Assembly: GCA_026196875.1 (NCBI GenBank)
Contig: JAPHTP010000102.1
Coordinates: 33,310-97,309 of the forward strand
DNA length: 64,000 nt
Direction: 5' to 3'
Source of the DNA: Kangiellaceae bacterium
GTDB lineage: Bacteria; Pseudomonadota; Gammaproteobacteria; Enterobacterales; Kangiellaceae
Shown here: in pieces, positions 9,611 to 19,200 of the stretch
Layout of the letters: the number at the start of each line of letters is the position of its first letter
How positions within the stretch are numbered: the first letter of the stretch is position 1
Made by a program: the position numbers and the translations under genes
The notes under the pieces: generated by a model
The model's input: the letters and a program-made list of their open reading frames with translations, nothing else
What the model was told of the DNA's origin: nothing
Database searches by the model: none

Positions 9611-10594
9611 ATGTCGCAAAAAACTGAACAACAGAAAGGTAAGCGGCGGTCCGCTTCTTCAACGGCATTCAATGCACGCGATCTGCTTGTAGTCGTTGAT
9701 TTTCGCCAAGAGTCACATTATGCGCTGCCGCGTGCTTTTGACCTGGCGAAAAAATTCGGCTCCAAACTGACTCTGGCTACCTGCGTCTACCAAAATATTG
9801 TTGATATCATTCCAGCTACAAGTAGTCTAGATTGGGAAGCAATTCGAGATGAAGCCCTTGCTCACTATGAGAATGAATTAAGGAAACTTGCAACCGAGCT
9901 TTGCCAACAGACTTTTGGGAGTGAAATGTTTGAGAGGTGCTTGGCCAATATTCACTATGAAGTGAGGTGGGACAAAAGTTTTCATCATGGGCTTGTGGAG
10001 CTGATCAATAATCAACATTTTGACTTAATCGTCAAAACCGCACACCATCATAACACTCTCCAAAAACTGTTTTTTACACCCACTGATTGGCACCTTTTAC
10101 GCGAAACCAAAACCAACATCTTATTTGTAAAAAAAGGTGCATGGCCTTCTTCAACTTCAATAATGGGGGCGATCAACATTGAAGCTGATGATCAGCACCA
10201 AAAGCTTAATCAGGAAATCGTGGAAACTACAGTAAAGTTGGCCTCACTTTGTCAAAGTGAGGCCAAAATTCTCAATGTTTTTCCGTGGCCGGCAATCGAT
10301 CTAGATAAATTCAAGTATCTGTTTGATAAAAAGGATCAATTTCTCGATATTAAAAACCAACATAAAAATGCAGTGGAATCATACGTCAAAGGGTATCCTG
10401 AACTTGCAGGAAATGTCATCATAGCCGAAGGGTTGGAGCCGGAAGAAACAATTCCAGAGTTAATAAAGTCTACCTATTCTGACTTGCTCGTCATGGGGTG
10501 CGTCGGGCGCTCCGGGGTTTCCGGAGCTGTCATCGGTAATACTGCAGAGAAAATATTGGACAAACTCGATTGCGAAGTCTTGGTGCTACAGTAA
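9611..10594 (+). CDS. Tandem-domain universal stress protein (UspE-like)
   Basis: 327 aa, two Usp domains in tandem (about 20-160 and 165-327), the architecture of UspE. The second domain keeps the nucleotide-binding signature: MGCVGRSGVSGAVIGNTAEKIL fits G-x2-G-x9-G-(S/T) with Asn between. The first domain has the strand LLVVVDFRQESHYAL but lacks the glycine motif (KTAHHHNTLQKLFFTPTDW instead), as usual for one half of tandem Usps. The first 18 residues are a Lys/Arg/Ser-rich extension. The start is supported by GAGGAGGG about eight bases upstream. Such proteins are cytoplasmic and induced by stress; the gene is monocistronic. Confidence 0.9.
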   Translation: MSQKTEQQKGKRRSASSTAFNARDLLVVVDFRQESHYALPRAFDLAKKFGSKLTLATCVYQNIVDIIPATSSLDWEAIRDEALAHYENELRKLATELCQQTFGSEMFERCLANIHYEVRWDKSFHHGLVELINNQHFDLIVKTAHHHNTLQKLFFTPTDWHLLRETKTNILFVKKGAWPSSTSIMGAINIEADDQHQKLNQEIVETTVKLASLCQSEAKILNVFPWPAIDLDKFKYLFDKKDQFLDIKNQHKNAVESYVKGYPELAGNVIIAEGLEPEETIPELIKSTYSDLLVMGCVGRSGVSGAVIGNTAEKILDKLDCEVLVLQ

Positions 10595-10611
10595 TTTTTT
10601 AATCGAAATAA

Positions 10612-11055
10612 TCACTCATTAACAAACCTCTGCCGATCAGGTTCTATTTTGTAACGCCGTGCCTCTGCACTATTAAGTAATTGCGGAGAAAAATAAGTGT
10701 GCAGCAGAGAAACTGCGTCTTCCAACAAATCATCGTTTTGCTTGATAAATTGCCCAAATGAGTGAGGCTTAGTTTGTTGTATTTTCTGGTGGATGATTCT
10801 CACCAAAGTGTCGGTTATCGTAAGATGAAATTTATCCGGTGCCCCTAGACTATTTGCATAGCTTTTGATCCCATCACATACTTTTTCAATGGCTTGTTCT
10901 TCTGGAAATTTCTGTAAGTACAACCATGCAATATAGAGATGACCAAGATGACCAAATAGTTGCGGATTTAAACTATGATCTTCAAAAGATTTTACGAACT
11001 CTCTATCTGATATTTGTTCGAGGGCCGCAAGTTGGTTTTTAAAAACACTTTGCAT
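10612..11055 (-). CDS. Conserved hypothetical protein, all-helical
   Basis: 147 aa from ATG 11055, which has TTGAGAAG upstream; the frame extends to a TTG at 11070, which would lie inside that site. The central block FGHLGHLYIAWLYL, followed by AIEKVCDGIKSYANSLGAPDKFHLTITDTLV, is a pattern I know from a widespread family of uncharacterised small proteins (a histidine-rich first helix, then G-x-x-x-(K/Y)-(F/Y)-H-x-T-(I/L)-T). No signal peptide or membrane helix. Convergent with the Usp gene, 17 bases apart. Function unknown. Confidence 0.6.
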   Translation of the reverse strand: MQSVFKNQLAALEQISDREFVKSFEDHSLNPQLFGHLGHLYIAWLYLQKFPEEQAIEKVCDGIKSYANSLGAPDKFHLTITDTLVRIIHQKIQQTKPHSFGQFIKQNDDLLEDAVSLLHTYFSPQLLNSAEARRYKIEPDRQRFVNE

Positions 11056-11241
11056 AAAAAAACTTCTCAAAAATTGTGGATATGCGCTTACCTTAAACTA
11101 TGAAGCTATAGACGGCTCAAGCATAATTGTTTCTCTAAAGTGACTAGTCCCTACAATTAACTAGCTAACTTTAAATTATTAGCCGGTCCGCTCTAAATGT
11201 TGCTATTTTGCGGCACCCACTAATCTAATTGGCTGAATTTT

Positions 11242-11553
11242 ATGGTACTAGAGCATGCACTGCTTAAGATCATCCCGGGACAACAACATGATTTCGAAAA
11301 GGCGTTTAGCCAAGCACAATCAATTATCGCCGGCATAAAAGGCTATCGCAAACACAGCTTAAGCCGCTGTATTGAAATGCCGAATACTTACCTGCTGTTA
11401 GTTGAATGGGAGTGTTTAGAGGATCATACCCATGGGTTTCGACTTTCTCCCGAGTATCAACAATGGAAGATATTACTTCATCATTTTTACACCCCATTCC
11501 CTGAAGTAATTCACTTTAATCAAGTTAATTTCACTGAGGACTTTGCGCATTAA
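11242..11553 (+). CDS. Antibiotic biosynthesis monooxygenase (ABM) domain protein
   Basis: 103 aa, the full length of a single ABM ferredoxin-like domain. Typical features are an opening strand (MVLEHALLKIIPGQQHDFEKAF), a central GIKGYRKHSLSRCIEMPNTYLLLVEWE block and a C-terminal amphipathic stretch ending PFPEVIHF. Members range from small monooxygenases to heme-degrading and merely structural proteins. The sequence alone does not tell which. It is monocistronic between divergent genes. Confidence 0.75.
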   Translation: MVLEHALLKIIPGQQHDFEKAFSQAQSIIAGIKGYRKHSLSRCIEMPNTYLLLVEWECLEDHTHGFRLSPEYQQWKILLHHFYTPFPEVIHFNQVNFTEDFAH

Positions 11554-11800
11554 TAGGCGCTAACAAAGGTGTGAAGCCAATTTTTTAGCTGAAAATCTGC
11601 ACTGAAATGAACTACAATTGATAAGTAAATTAGCGTTTACATGCGGTAAAGGAGATTTAGCTGTTTACCACAATGACCAAGATAGGTCTAAAACGCGATT
11701 TTACCGTCAGTCCGGTAACCGAACTCCCGGATAAGTGAATTCCCAGATAGAAAGAACTCAATACCTACGGACAAAAGAATTCATAGTGAAAGGTGCGGAA

Positions 11801-11962
11801 ATGACTCAAGATCAATTTAATCATAGTCAGGATTCAGAGCAAAAGGATAATGACGATAACCTGATAAACCTTAATGCAGTATGGACTCTGGTCGTTATTC
11901 TGCTGGGAATACTTGGTGCTGTTTATTTAGCATACATTGGGAATCAGGTGGAATTTCTTTAA
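11801..11962 (+). CDS. Small single-pass membrane protein
   Basis: 53 aa from ATG 11801; the frame is open from 11735, but the upstream part has no ribosome binding site and is not membrane-like. The first 27 residues are acidic and Asn/Gln-rich, followed by one clear membrane helix (VWTLVVILLGILGAVYLAYIG). It lies about 100 bases before the sensor kinase gene on the same strand. No family recognised; an accessory role to that sensor is possible but only from position. Confidence 0.45.
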   Translation: MTQDQFNHSQDSEQKDNDDNLINLNAVWTLVVILLGILGAVYLAYIGNQVEFL

Positions 11963-12061
11963 TTAACTTTTAACTTATTGGTCGTATATACGGATATTTA
12001 GACCATGGTAAAACACCTGGATTGGCGTTTTACTAACAAACTTAAAGGAAGTTAGCTAAAT

Positions 12062-15000
12062 TTGGATAATGCCAAAAATAATAAAATATCTAACGAATTT
12101 ATTCTGAACAATAACTATCATACTATTCGATTAGCTGTAGCGTTTATTTCTGCGGTTATCTTTGCTGGTCTAAATCTTAAAGCCAATGCCAGCTCATTAA
12201 ATTTTACTCGCCATGTTTATCCACAAGGGCTAACCCAAAATAGCATTAATGATATCACTCAAGACCAGGAAGGCCTGATTTGGTTGGCCACTCGTGGAGG
12301 AATTCATTATTACGACGGTATTCGATACACAAGGCTTGATCTGAACAGTGCTAGAGCTGAAGTTTCTACTACTTTATACGAAAGTGTGTTTGAAGACTCT
12401 CAACAATTTCTATGGTTTGGAGGATTTCAGGGAGAGGTATATCGATACAACAAATTTACGGGTGAATTAATCGATCTGAGTAAAAAAATTCGCACCTTTG
12501 TTGAGATGAACACCGATTTAGGATTTTCTGGCCAGATTTTTGTTTTCAGTCAAGTTACTCAAAATCAGTTATGGATTGGAAGTGAAGGTGGTGTAGTAGG
12601 ATTGGATCTTAATACATTGAATCCATTCGCCATTTCTGAATTGAAAAGTTTCGTCAATATAAAAGGAATTACGGATATTAGGAAACATAAACAAAATGTA
12701 TGGGTGGCAACTGCTTCTGGTCTTATTGGCGTCAACTTAAACAACGGAAAAGCCCATCATTTTTTAAATGAGCCCGAAAACTCTCATTCTTTGTCCGCAA
12801 ATCGAATTAGTAAACTACTCGCAACTGATCAAGCATTATGGATAGGCACTTTCACTGGTGGCTTAAATAAGATGGATTACGGAGACTTTCGATTTATTCG
12901 GTACAACGAAAAAGCTGAGCCTGAACACAAAATTGCTGCAGGTAAAATTAACGATATTATTTTAGACAGGCAAGGCCATGTGTGGATAGCACAACAGTCA
13001 GGCGGATTGCATCGCTATGCTCTCTCTGAAAAACGGTTTGTTCAATATCAAAAAAATAAGGGAGACAATTATTCTCTGTCTTCCAATGATATAGCCAGTT
13101 TATATCAAGATAAAACCGGCCTTATTTGGATTGGAACCAACAATTCGGGTGTTAATCAGTATAGTGAGACTATCAACAAATTTAGGCAATTGAAAAGCAA
13201 ACTTAATAATAAAAATAGCTTAAGCGATGATTTTGTCTGGGATATTAGTCTAGGACCACATGGTAATATTTGGCTAGCCACTTTAAATGGCTTAGATAAG
13301 TATAACTCTGCAACAGGCGAGTTTGAAGACTTTAAAATTACTCAGTCTATCGATCACAACAACCAGGTGATAAGTCTGGACTGGAGCGCACACAATACAC
13401 TGTGGTTAGGTTTAGCCAATGGAGAGTTGTACGAGTTTGACCCCGTGTTAAAAAAATCTTCGGCCATTGTTCAGCCCAAGTTTACAAATCGATTTAGTCA
13501 GAGGCGGATCTTGCATATCTTCAAAGACAAATCAGATTATCTTTGGATCTCAACCTATGAAGGAAGCTACCGACTTGCGCCGGAACAGCAACTTGATGCG
13601 GCAAATAATTCGACTGACTATCAACTACAAAATCAAGCGGTTGCGCGTGTAATCCATCACGATAACTTAGGTCGATTTTGGTTGGGAACCAATGGACAGG
13701 GTTTATTGTTGTATGATCAAGAACTTAATTTACTAAAAACTTTTGTTAGCCAGAAAAATATATCTACGAGCCTTTTTGATGGTGTTGTTCGTTCAATTTA
13801 TGAAGATCAATTTGGTGATATGTGGATAGGTACCGGTGCAGGACTAAACAAGCTAGCGAGAGCAGATGCTGTTTCAGCAACTAACAACTTTAAGCGATAT
13901 CAAATTGATAACGGAATCAAGAACGATATTGTTTATTCTATTCAGCCTGGTCGTTCCAATGAGTTATGGCTGGCGACTAATTTAGGCCTCGTAAAACTGG
14001 ATATTGCCAGTGAACAGTACCTTACTTACCAAGTAGACGATGGGATATCAGCAAACGAGTTTAACGGCGACGCTTCGATAAGAAGTCAGAGCGGAGAGTT
14101 ATTTTTTGGTAGTGTTTCCGGAGTAACTTATTTCGACCCACTTGCGTTGAAAGTAAATAGCTTTGAGCCTGACGTGACGATAAGAGATGTTAAAGTTGAT
14201 GGTGAAAGTCTTGCCCTTGGACAGTCCTATGAAAGAGTCAGACGTGCAGATGTATTCGCTGGACAGAGTGAAATAGAAATTGAATTTGCTTCCATGGATT
14301 TCCATCAGCCAGATAAAAACCGTTATCGTTATCGGCTATTACCTTTTCAAACTGAATGGTCCGCTGAATCGAATAAATCAAAGGTCCTGTTTGCGCATCT
14401 ATCGCCCGGTGAATATCAACTGGAACTAATGGCTAGCAACAACAGTGCAACTTGGACTACTAAAACGCGCAAATTAAATATATTTGTTCATCCGCCTTGG
14501 TGGCAAAGTCAATACGCTATTTTTATCTATTTACTAGTAGCTATTTTAGCTAGCTATCTCTTTGTTAGAAAGCAGCAAAAAAAATTACGCGAGGAAAAAG
14601 AAGTCTCAGCAAAACTATCTAGGTTAAATCGACTAAAAGATGAATTTTTGGCTAACACATCTCATGAGTTTCGAACACCTCTAAATGGTATTGTAGGATT
14701 ATCTGAAGTTTTAATTGAGACTGAAAAGTTAAGTGAGGAAGCACGCCAAATGCTAGAGCTAATTAATGCTTCCGGACAAAGGTTAGCTGAACTAGTCAAC
14801 GATATTTTAGATGATGCCAGTTTAAATAACGGCAAGTTGATCTTGGAGTACCAGGAATTTTTACTAGAACCAATACTAAAAAGCGAACTACAAAACATTG
14901 CATTTAACACCAAAAACTCAATAGCTATTGACTATAAAATGCAAGACGTTTCGCTTAAGCTAAACGCGGATCCTAAAAGGGTGAAACAAATCGTCCATAA

Positions 15001-15295
15001 TTTAGTTAGCAATGCAGTTAAGTTCACCTCCGAAGGGAGCGTATCTGTCGAAATATCCAGGGATGGCAACAGAAACAGAATTCAAGTCTCAGATACGGGA
15101 ATAGGAATTTCACAGGAAAAAATAGAAAATATTTTCGACGATTTTTCTCAGGTGGATGGCTCCACGAAAAGGGAATATGGCGGAGTTGGTTTAGGGCTTT
15201 CGATTACTAAGAAATTGGTTGAGTTGCATAAGGGTGAGGTCAAGGTTGAGTCTGAACTGGGAAAAGGCAGTCGATTTATCGTTTGGCTACCTTAA
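12062..15295 (+). CDS. Membrane sensor histidine kinase with two-component propeller and Y_Y_Y domains
   Basis: 1077 aa from a TTG start, with AAGGAAG ten bases upstream. Order: signal peptide (cleavage near NASS, about 45), many Reg_prop blades with repeated IWLATRGG-, WIGTFTGGL-, IWIGTNNSG-type motifs forming a periplasmic propeller (about 50-690), a Y_Y_Y domain (about 700-810, ending HPPWWQSQYA), one membrane helix (about 818-840), HisKA with SHEFRTPLNG and phospho-acceptor His868, then HATPase_c with NLVSNAVKF, DTGIGI and GVGLGLSI. The protein ends there. It should sense a periplasmic ligand and autophosphorylate, but it carries no receiver domain and no response regulator gene is adjacent. 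It stands 263 bases upstream of the efflux operon on the same strand. Confidence 0.9.
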   Translation: MDNAKNNKISNEFILNNNYHTIRLAVAFISAVIFAGLNLKANASSLNFTRHVYPQGLTQNSINDITQDQEGLIWLATRGGIHYYDGIRYTRLDLNSARAEVSTTLYESVFEDSQQFLWFGGFQGEVYRYNKFTGELIDLSKKIRTFVEMNTDLGFSGQIFVFSQVTQNQLWIGSEGGVVGLDLNTLNPFAISELKSFVNIKGITDIRKHKQNVWVATASGLIGVNLNNGKAHHFLNEPENSHSLSANRISKLLATDQALWIGTFTGGLNKMDYGDFRFIRYNEKAEPEHKIAAGKINDIILDRQGHVWIAQQSGGLHRYALSEKRFVQYQKNKGDNYSLSSNDIASLYQDKTGLIWIGTNNSGVNQYSETINKFRQLKSKLNNKNSLSDDFVWDISLGPHGNIWLATLNGLDKYNSATGEFEDFKITQSIDHNNQVISLDWSAHNTLWLGLANGELYEFDPVLKKSSAIVQPKFTNRFSQRRILHIFKDKSDYLWISTYEGSYRLAPEQQLDAANNSTDYQLQNQAVARVIHHDNLGRFWLGTNGQGLLLYDQELNLLKTFVSQKNISTSLFDGVVRSIYEDQFGDMWIGTGAGLNKLARADAVSATNNFKRYQIDNGIKNDIVYSIQPGRSNELWLATNLGLVKLDIASEQYLTYQVDDGISANEFNGDASIRSQSGELFFGSVSGVTYFDPLALKVNSFEPDVTIRDVKVDGESLALGQSYERVRRADVFAGQSEIEIEFASMDFHQPDKNRYRYRLLPFQTEWSAESNKSKVLFAHLSPGEYQLELMASNNSATWTTKTRKLNIFVHPPWWQSQYAIFIYLLVAILASYLFVRKQQKKLREEKEVSAKLSRLNRLKDEFLANTSHEFRTPLNGIVGLSEVLIETEKLSEEARQMLELINASGQRLAELVNDILDDASLNNGKLILEYQEFLLEPILKSELQNIAFNTKNSIAIDYKMQDVSLKLNADPKRVKQIVHNLVSNAVKFTSEGSVSVEISRDGNRNRIQVSDTGIGISQEKIENIFDDFSQVDGSTKREYGGVGLGLSITKKLVELHKGEVKVESELGKGSRFIVWLP

Positions 15296-15351
15296 ATTAC
15301 TCCCCCCAATTTGGCCGAAGTAATATTCTAGAGCTTTATATCTTTGATGTT

Positions 15352-15372
15352 AAATCTCTTTTGGAGATTTTT
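15352..15372 (+). terminator. Possible weak rho-independent terminator after the sensor kinase
   Basis: AAATCTC at 15352-15358 and GAGATTT at 15364-15370 form a perfect 7-bp stem around a five-base loop, followed by only two further T. It lies 57 bases after the kinase stop. The stem is AT-rich and the T tract short, so termination would be weak. Confidence 0.35.
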
Positions 15373-15558
15373 GGGGCGCTGATATTTGAAAGCTAAAAGT
15401 TCGTGTTAAAATACAGCCTTCATCTCAATTACTAAAAATTCTTTCTTTCGACTAGACTGACTATGGTCTGGTGAGCTTTCGTCACCCGGTAGTGTTATGA
15501 CTAAAGATCATCAAACCCTACTAATCCAACCTAAAAGGATAACAAGGATAACGCTATT

Positions 15559-17910
15559 ATGATTAACAAGAGATGGTTGGCTGCTTGTCTTTTTCTATTT
15601 ACCGCAGGTCTTGCGGCAAAAGATATTCAAATAGCGCTAATAAAAGATGGACCGACTCAAAAAGAATTTTTATCGGAAGAAAAAGTTAAGAAAGAAATAG
15701 TCGACTTGCTCGGTAATGAGTTTAACATCAATTTTGTAGCGCCTGAAAAAACTACTGCTGATTGGACTATTCAAGGAATAAAACGAGTTATCCAACAAAA
15801 TTATGCCGATCCGGCGGTAGATCTTGTGGTGACTTTAGGGGTTGTTTCTTCCAACGAAATTGCGACTCAAAAAGACTTTCCTAAACCAACTATTGCAGCG
15901 GTTACGATTGACCCTGCCGCACAGAGTTTTCCGATCAATAATAATCGAAGCGGCAAACAAAACTTTACCTATATCGCGGACGTAAAGGAGGCTGGCAATG
16001 AGGTGAGTTTTTTCCGAGATTTCGTTGGCGTTTCCAAGTTTGCGGTGTTGATAGAGCCATTGTTGGCGCAAAGCTGGCCGGAATTTTCTTTAATGTTGCA
16101 ACGGGCGTCTAAAAGTTACCAAGTCGAATTTGTGCAGGTACCTGTAACCGGTACTCCTAGTCAGATTGTTGATGCGATTCCAAATGAAGCTGAAGCCGTT
16201 TTAGTTGGTCCGATGTCACAATATTCCAGGCAGCAAGTAAGAGATCTGGCGAAAAGGTTGGTTGAGAGGAAGTTGCCAAGCTATACCTTTGTTGGTGAGC
16301 AAGGAGTAGAAGATGGTTTCCTGGTAACCACCAACCAAATGAATCAATCGCGTTTTCAGATGGCAAGACGAATTGCGATTAATATTCAACGTATTTTATT
16401 AGGAACCAACGCAAAGGACTTGCAGGTCAACATACAGTTCGCTAGTCGAGTGATCTACAACCAGGCAACGGGTTTGGCGATCGGTTTTGCGCCGCGATGG
16501 AACGATATCCTTGACGCCAAAATACTCAATCAAGAACAATTTGTGAATCGGCGTGCATTTAGCGTACAAGAAGCTGTGCTCTTTTCCATAAAAAATAATT
16601 TGGACTTACAAGTTTCGGCAATTGACCTTGATTTAGCCGACAAGGACGTTCAAATAGCAAAAAGCAATCTTTATCCAAGTTTATCCTTGAGTTCTGCTTA
16701 CAATCAGATTAATCAAGAACAAGTGGTGGTTGGCATTAATCCAGAAAAAAGAGTAGATGCCCAGCTTAACTTTTCGCAGCTTATTTATTCTGAGTCCGCC
16801 TGGGCTAACTATGATATCAACCAGCTTTTATTCAATAATCAAGACGCTCTTTATCAATCTAAAGTATTAGATACGGCCCAACAAGCGGCAACTGCCTACC
16901 TAAATTTATTGAGAACCAAAGCCGATGAAGAAATTCGTTTAGCCAACTTGGAAGTTACCCGAAAAAATATGGAACTGGCAGAAAATCGATTACGTGTCGG
17001 TGCATCCGGAAAGTCTGATATCTTGCGCTGGAAAAGCCAACTAGCCTTAGATCGTAAAAACTTGTTTGCTTCGGAAGCGGCAAGGCGTAATGCTGAGTTA
17101 GAACTAGCTAAAGTAATGAACTTGGAAAAGGGGATCTTGGTTGACGCGCGCCGCCCGAAAGTTTCTGATTTGCTCAGTATTTTGGCAGATGATCGTTTTC
17201 AAAAATTTGTTGGCAATCAAATTCAATGGCAAGCTTTTCAAGAGTTTTATAAACATGAAGCACTTAAAAACTCACCGGAACTAAAAGGCTTTCAGAGTTT
17301 GCTCGGCGTTAACGAACGAGAGTTACTCGCCAATCAGCGAGGTCATTATGTTCCAGATATTAACGTGGTTGCTCAAGCTGGTCACAATATTGACCAGAGT
17401 GGTCTTGGCGCAGTACCGGATATAGAAAAAAATAGCTGGAGTCTAGGGCTCCAAGCGAGCCTGTCATTTGACCTGAATGGTCAAAGACGCAAGACAACAA
17501 GTCGCAAGAAGCTAGAAAAAAGACAGCTCGAGTTGCAGCAGCAATCAACGGTGCAGAGAATTCTAACGGTTACCGGCCAAGCATTATTTAATATTAATAG
17601 TTCTTACCCCAGTATTGAGTTAAGTCATGCTTCTGCGGATGCCGCGATGCAGTCCTTGGAATTAGTTAGAAATGCTTATGCCAAAGGGCAAGTCTCCATC
17701 AGCGATCTATTAGATGCGCAAAACAATGCGCTAAGCGCCCGCTTACTTGCAGCTGATGCTGAATATTCTTTTCTGCAAGATTATATCGGATTAATGCGCG
17801 CGGCTGGAGATTTTAAGCCGTTGTTAAATGGTTTTTACAGCAACGAATGGTTTGACCGATTGATTCAATTTTTCCGCACTAAGGGAATTGAAATCCAGCA
17901 GCCGCAATAA
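15559..17910 (+). CDS. Fusion of an ABC-type substrate-binding domain to a TolC-family outer membrane channel
   Basis: 783 aa in one uninterrupted frame. After a signal peptide (residues 1-20) come about 310 residues that match periplasmic substrate-binding proteins of the ABC_sub_bind (TrpX-like) type: DIQIALIKDGPTQKEFL, VDLVVTLGVVSSNEIA, KPTIAAVTIDP and AEAVLVGPMSQYSRQQV. From about 335 to 765 it is a TolC/OEP protein: SVQEAVLFSIKNNLDLQ, SNLYPSLSLSSAYNQ, a long helical repeat, then the second repeat with RNAYAKGQVSISDLLDAQNN. Ordinary TolC homologues are 430-500 aa. It heads an operon with an RND adaptor and pump (gaps 169 and 11 bases), so it should be the outer membrane channel of that pump with an added ligand-binding module on its periplasmic side. 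Ribosome site AAGGATAAC lies upstream. Confidence 0.85.
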   Translation: MINKRWLAACLFLFTAGLAAKDIQIALIKDGPTQKEFLSEEKVKKEIVDLLGNEFNINFVAPEKTTADWTIQGIKRVIQQNYADPAVDLVVTLGVVSSNEIATQKDFPKPTIAAVTIDPAAQSFPINNNRSGKQNFTYIADVKEAGNEVSFFRDFVGVSKFAVLIEPLLAQSWPEFSLMLQRASKSYQVEFVQVPVTGTPSQIVDAIPNEAEAVLVGPMSQYSRQQVRDLAKRLVERKLPSYTFVGEQGVEDGFLVTTNQMNQSRFQMARRIAINIQRILLGTNAKDLQVNIQFASRVIYNQATGLAIGFAPRWNDILDAKILNQEQFVNRRAFSVQEAVLFSIKNNLDLQVSAIDLDLADKDVQIAKSNLYPSLSLSSAYNQINQEQVVVGINPEKRVDAQLNFSQLIYSESAWANYDINQLLFNNQDALYQSKVLDTAQQAATAYLNLLRTKADEEIRLANLEVTRKNMELAENRLRVGASGKSDILRWKSQLALDRKNLFASEAARRNAELELAKVMNLEKGILVDARRPKVSDLLSILADDRFQKFVGNQIQWQAFQEFYKHEALKNSPELKGFQSLLGVNERELLANQRGHYVPDINVVAQAGHNIDQSGLGAVPDIEKNSWSLGLQASLSFDLNGQRRKTTSRKKLEKRQLELQQQSTVQRILTVTGQALFNINSSYPSIELSHASADAAMQSLELVRNAYAKGQVSISDLLDAQNNALSARLLAADAEYSFLQDYIGLMRAAGDFKPLLNGFYSNEWFDRLIQFFRTKGIEIQQPQ

Positions 17911-18079
17911 CCGCAACTGAAAGTATCGAAGTTATAAAAGTGTCGAAACGATAAACTTGCAACAATAAATCATTAATAAAATACGCGAGTAATAGCGCAT
18001 TTGAAAACTTAAAAAAACTAAAAATTGACTTATTTAAAAACTAACGAATCCAAAAATCGGAGTTCAATAGGAGCAGTAA

Positions 18080-19189
18080 ATGAAAAACGCTAAAAACATT
18101 TTACTCGTGGGCTTGTTGGGCTTGATGACAAGCGCTTGCGAGCCCGAAAAGCAGGTGGTTGAAAAAACTTATCGACCGGTTCAATATACTAAAGTTGTAC
18201 CAACAGGTGGGCTCATTAAACAAACTTTTTCCGGGGTTACTGAAGCAGGTCTTGATGCCCAGCTGAGTTTTCGTGTAAATGGTACAATCGCCAAAAGACT
18301 GGTTAAACTTGGAGAAAAAGTTAATCCGGGACAAGTCTTAGCGGAGCTTGACGCAACCGACTACCGTGTGGCTTTACAGCAAGCGAAAGCGAGCCTGCAG
18401 CAAGCACAAGCCAATCAACGTAATCAAAAAACGAATTACGAACGCGTAATTGAGCTCTACGAAAACAATAATGCATCGAAAAGCGATTTAGATGCGGCAC
18501 GGGCGGGCGCTGAATCGGCGGAAGCTGCAGTTGCTGTGTCACGGAAACAGCTCGAATCAGCGGAATTACAATTAACTTATACACAAATCAAATCTCCCGA
18601 AGCCTGCTCAATTGCGGCTGTTTTGGCTGATACCAACGAGACAGTGGCGGCTGGACAAGGCGTTTTAAGAATAAACTGCGGGCGTTGTATCAAGGTAAAA
18701 GTTTCTATTCCAGAACAATTTATTCGATTAATAAAAACTGGCTCGAGTGTTCAAGTTGCTCCCAGCGCGAGGCCGGACAATGTTTATCCTGCGACGGTTA
18801 GTGAAGTTGGTGTTGCGGCTGCGTCCGGCGGAACCTTTTCTGTTGAAGTACTGCTACAAGGTGAATGCCCTGAAATGCGCACTGGTATGACGGCTAATGT
18901 GCAGTTTGACTTTTCTAAACAACTAACAGCGGGCAGCCAAATTTTTGTGCCCTATCTATCCGTCGGAGAAGATGAAAAAGGCCATTTTGTTTTCGCACTG
19001 GTTGCAGTAAACCAGGATGTTTATCGAGCCGAAAAGCGTCGGGTCACGATTGGGGAACCTGCACAAAATGGTTTGCAAATTATTAAAGGTGTGGAAGAAG
19101 GTGATTTGATTGCCACTGCAGGCGTAAGACGCTTGCTCGATGGTATGGAAGTCAAATTATTAGACAAGCCGATTCTAAGCAATATTTAA
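18080..19189 (+). CDS. RND efflux periplasmic adaptor lipoprotein
   Basis: 369 aa. Lipoprotein signal with SAC at residues 18-20, then the AcrA/MexA-type order: lipoyl half (TFSGVTEAGLDAQLSFRVNG, VKLGEKVNPGQVLAELD), a short coiled hairpin full of Ala and Gln (about 95-165), second lipoyl half (YTQIKSPEACSIAAVL), beta-barrel, and a C-terminal membrane-proximal domain ending GLQIIKGVEEGDLIATAGVRRLLDGMEVKLL. It couples the inner-membrane pump encoded 11 bases downstream to the outer membrane channel encoded upstream. TAGGAG lies seven bases before the start. Confidence 0.92.
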   Translation: MKNAKNILLVGLLGLMTSACEPEKQVVEKTYRPVQYTKVVPTGGLIKQTFSGVTEAGLDAQLSFRVNGTIAKRLVKLGEKVNPGQVLAELDATDYRVALQQAKASLQQAQANQRNQKTNYERVIELYENNNASKSDLDAARAGAESAEAAVAVSRKQLESAELQLTYTQIKSPEACSIAAVLADTNETVAAGQGVLRINCGRCIKVKVSIPEQFIRLIKTGSSVQVAPSARPDNVYPATVSEVGVAAASGGTFSVEVLLQGECPEMRTGMTANVQFDFSKQLTAGSQIFVPYLSVGEDEKGHFVFALVAVNQDVYRAEKRRVTIGEPAQNGLQIIKGVEEGDLIATAGVRRLLDGMEVKLLDKPILSNI

Positions 19190-19200
19190 GGGAGTAAAGT

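Noticed and set aside
9451..9672. Minus-strand open frame of 73 codons before the universal stress gene
   Set aside because: It covers the stress gene's ribosome site and start and shows no protein-like pattern or ribosome site.
15559..17910. The substrate-binding/TolC fusion as an artefact of two genes joined by error
   Set aside because: The frame is continuous, there is no internal signal peptide or ribosome site before the TolC part, and the three-gene operon lacks any other outer membrane channel.
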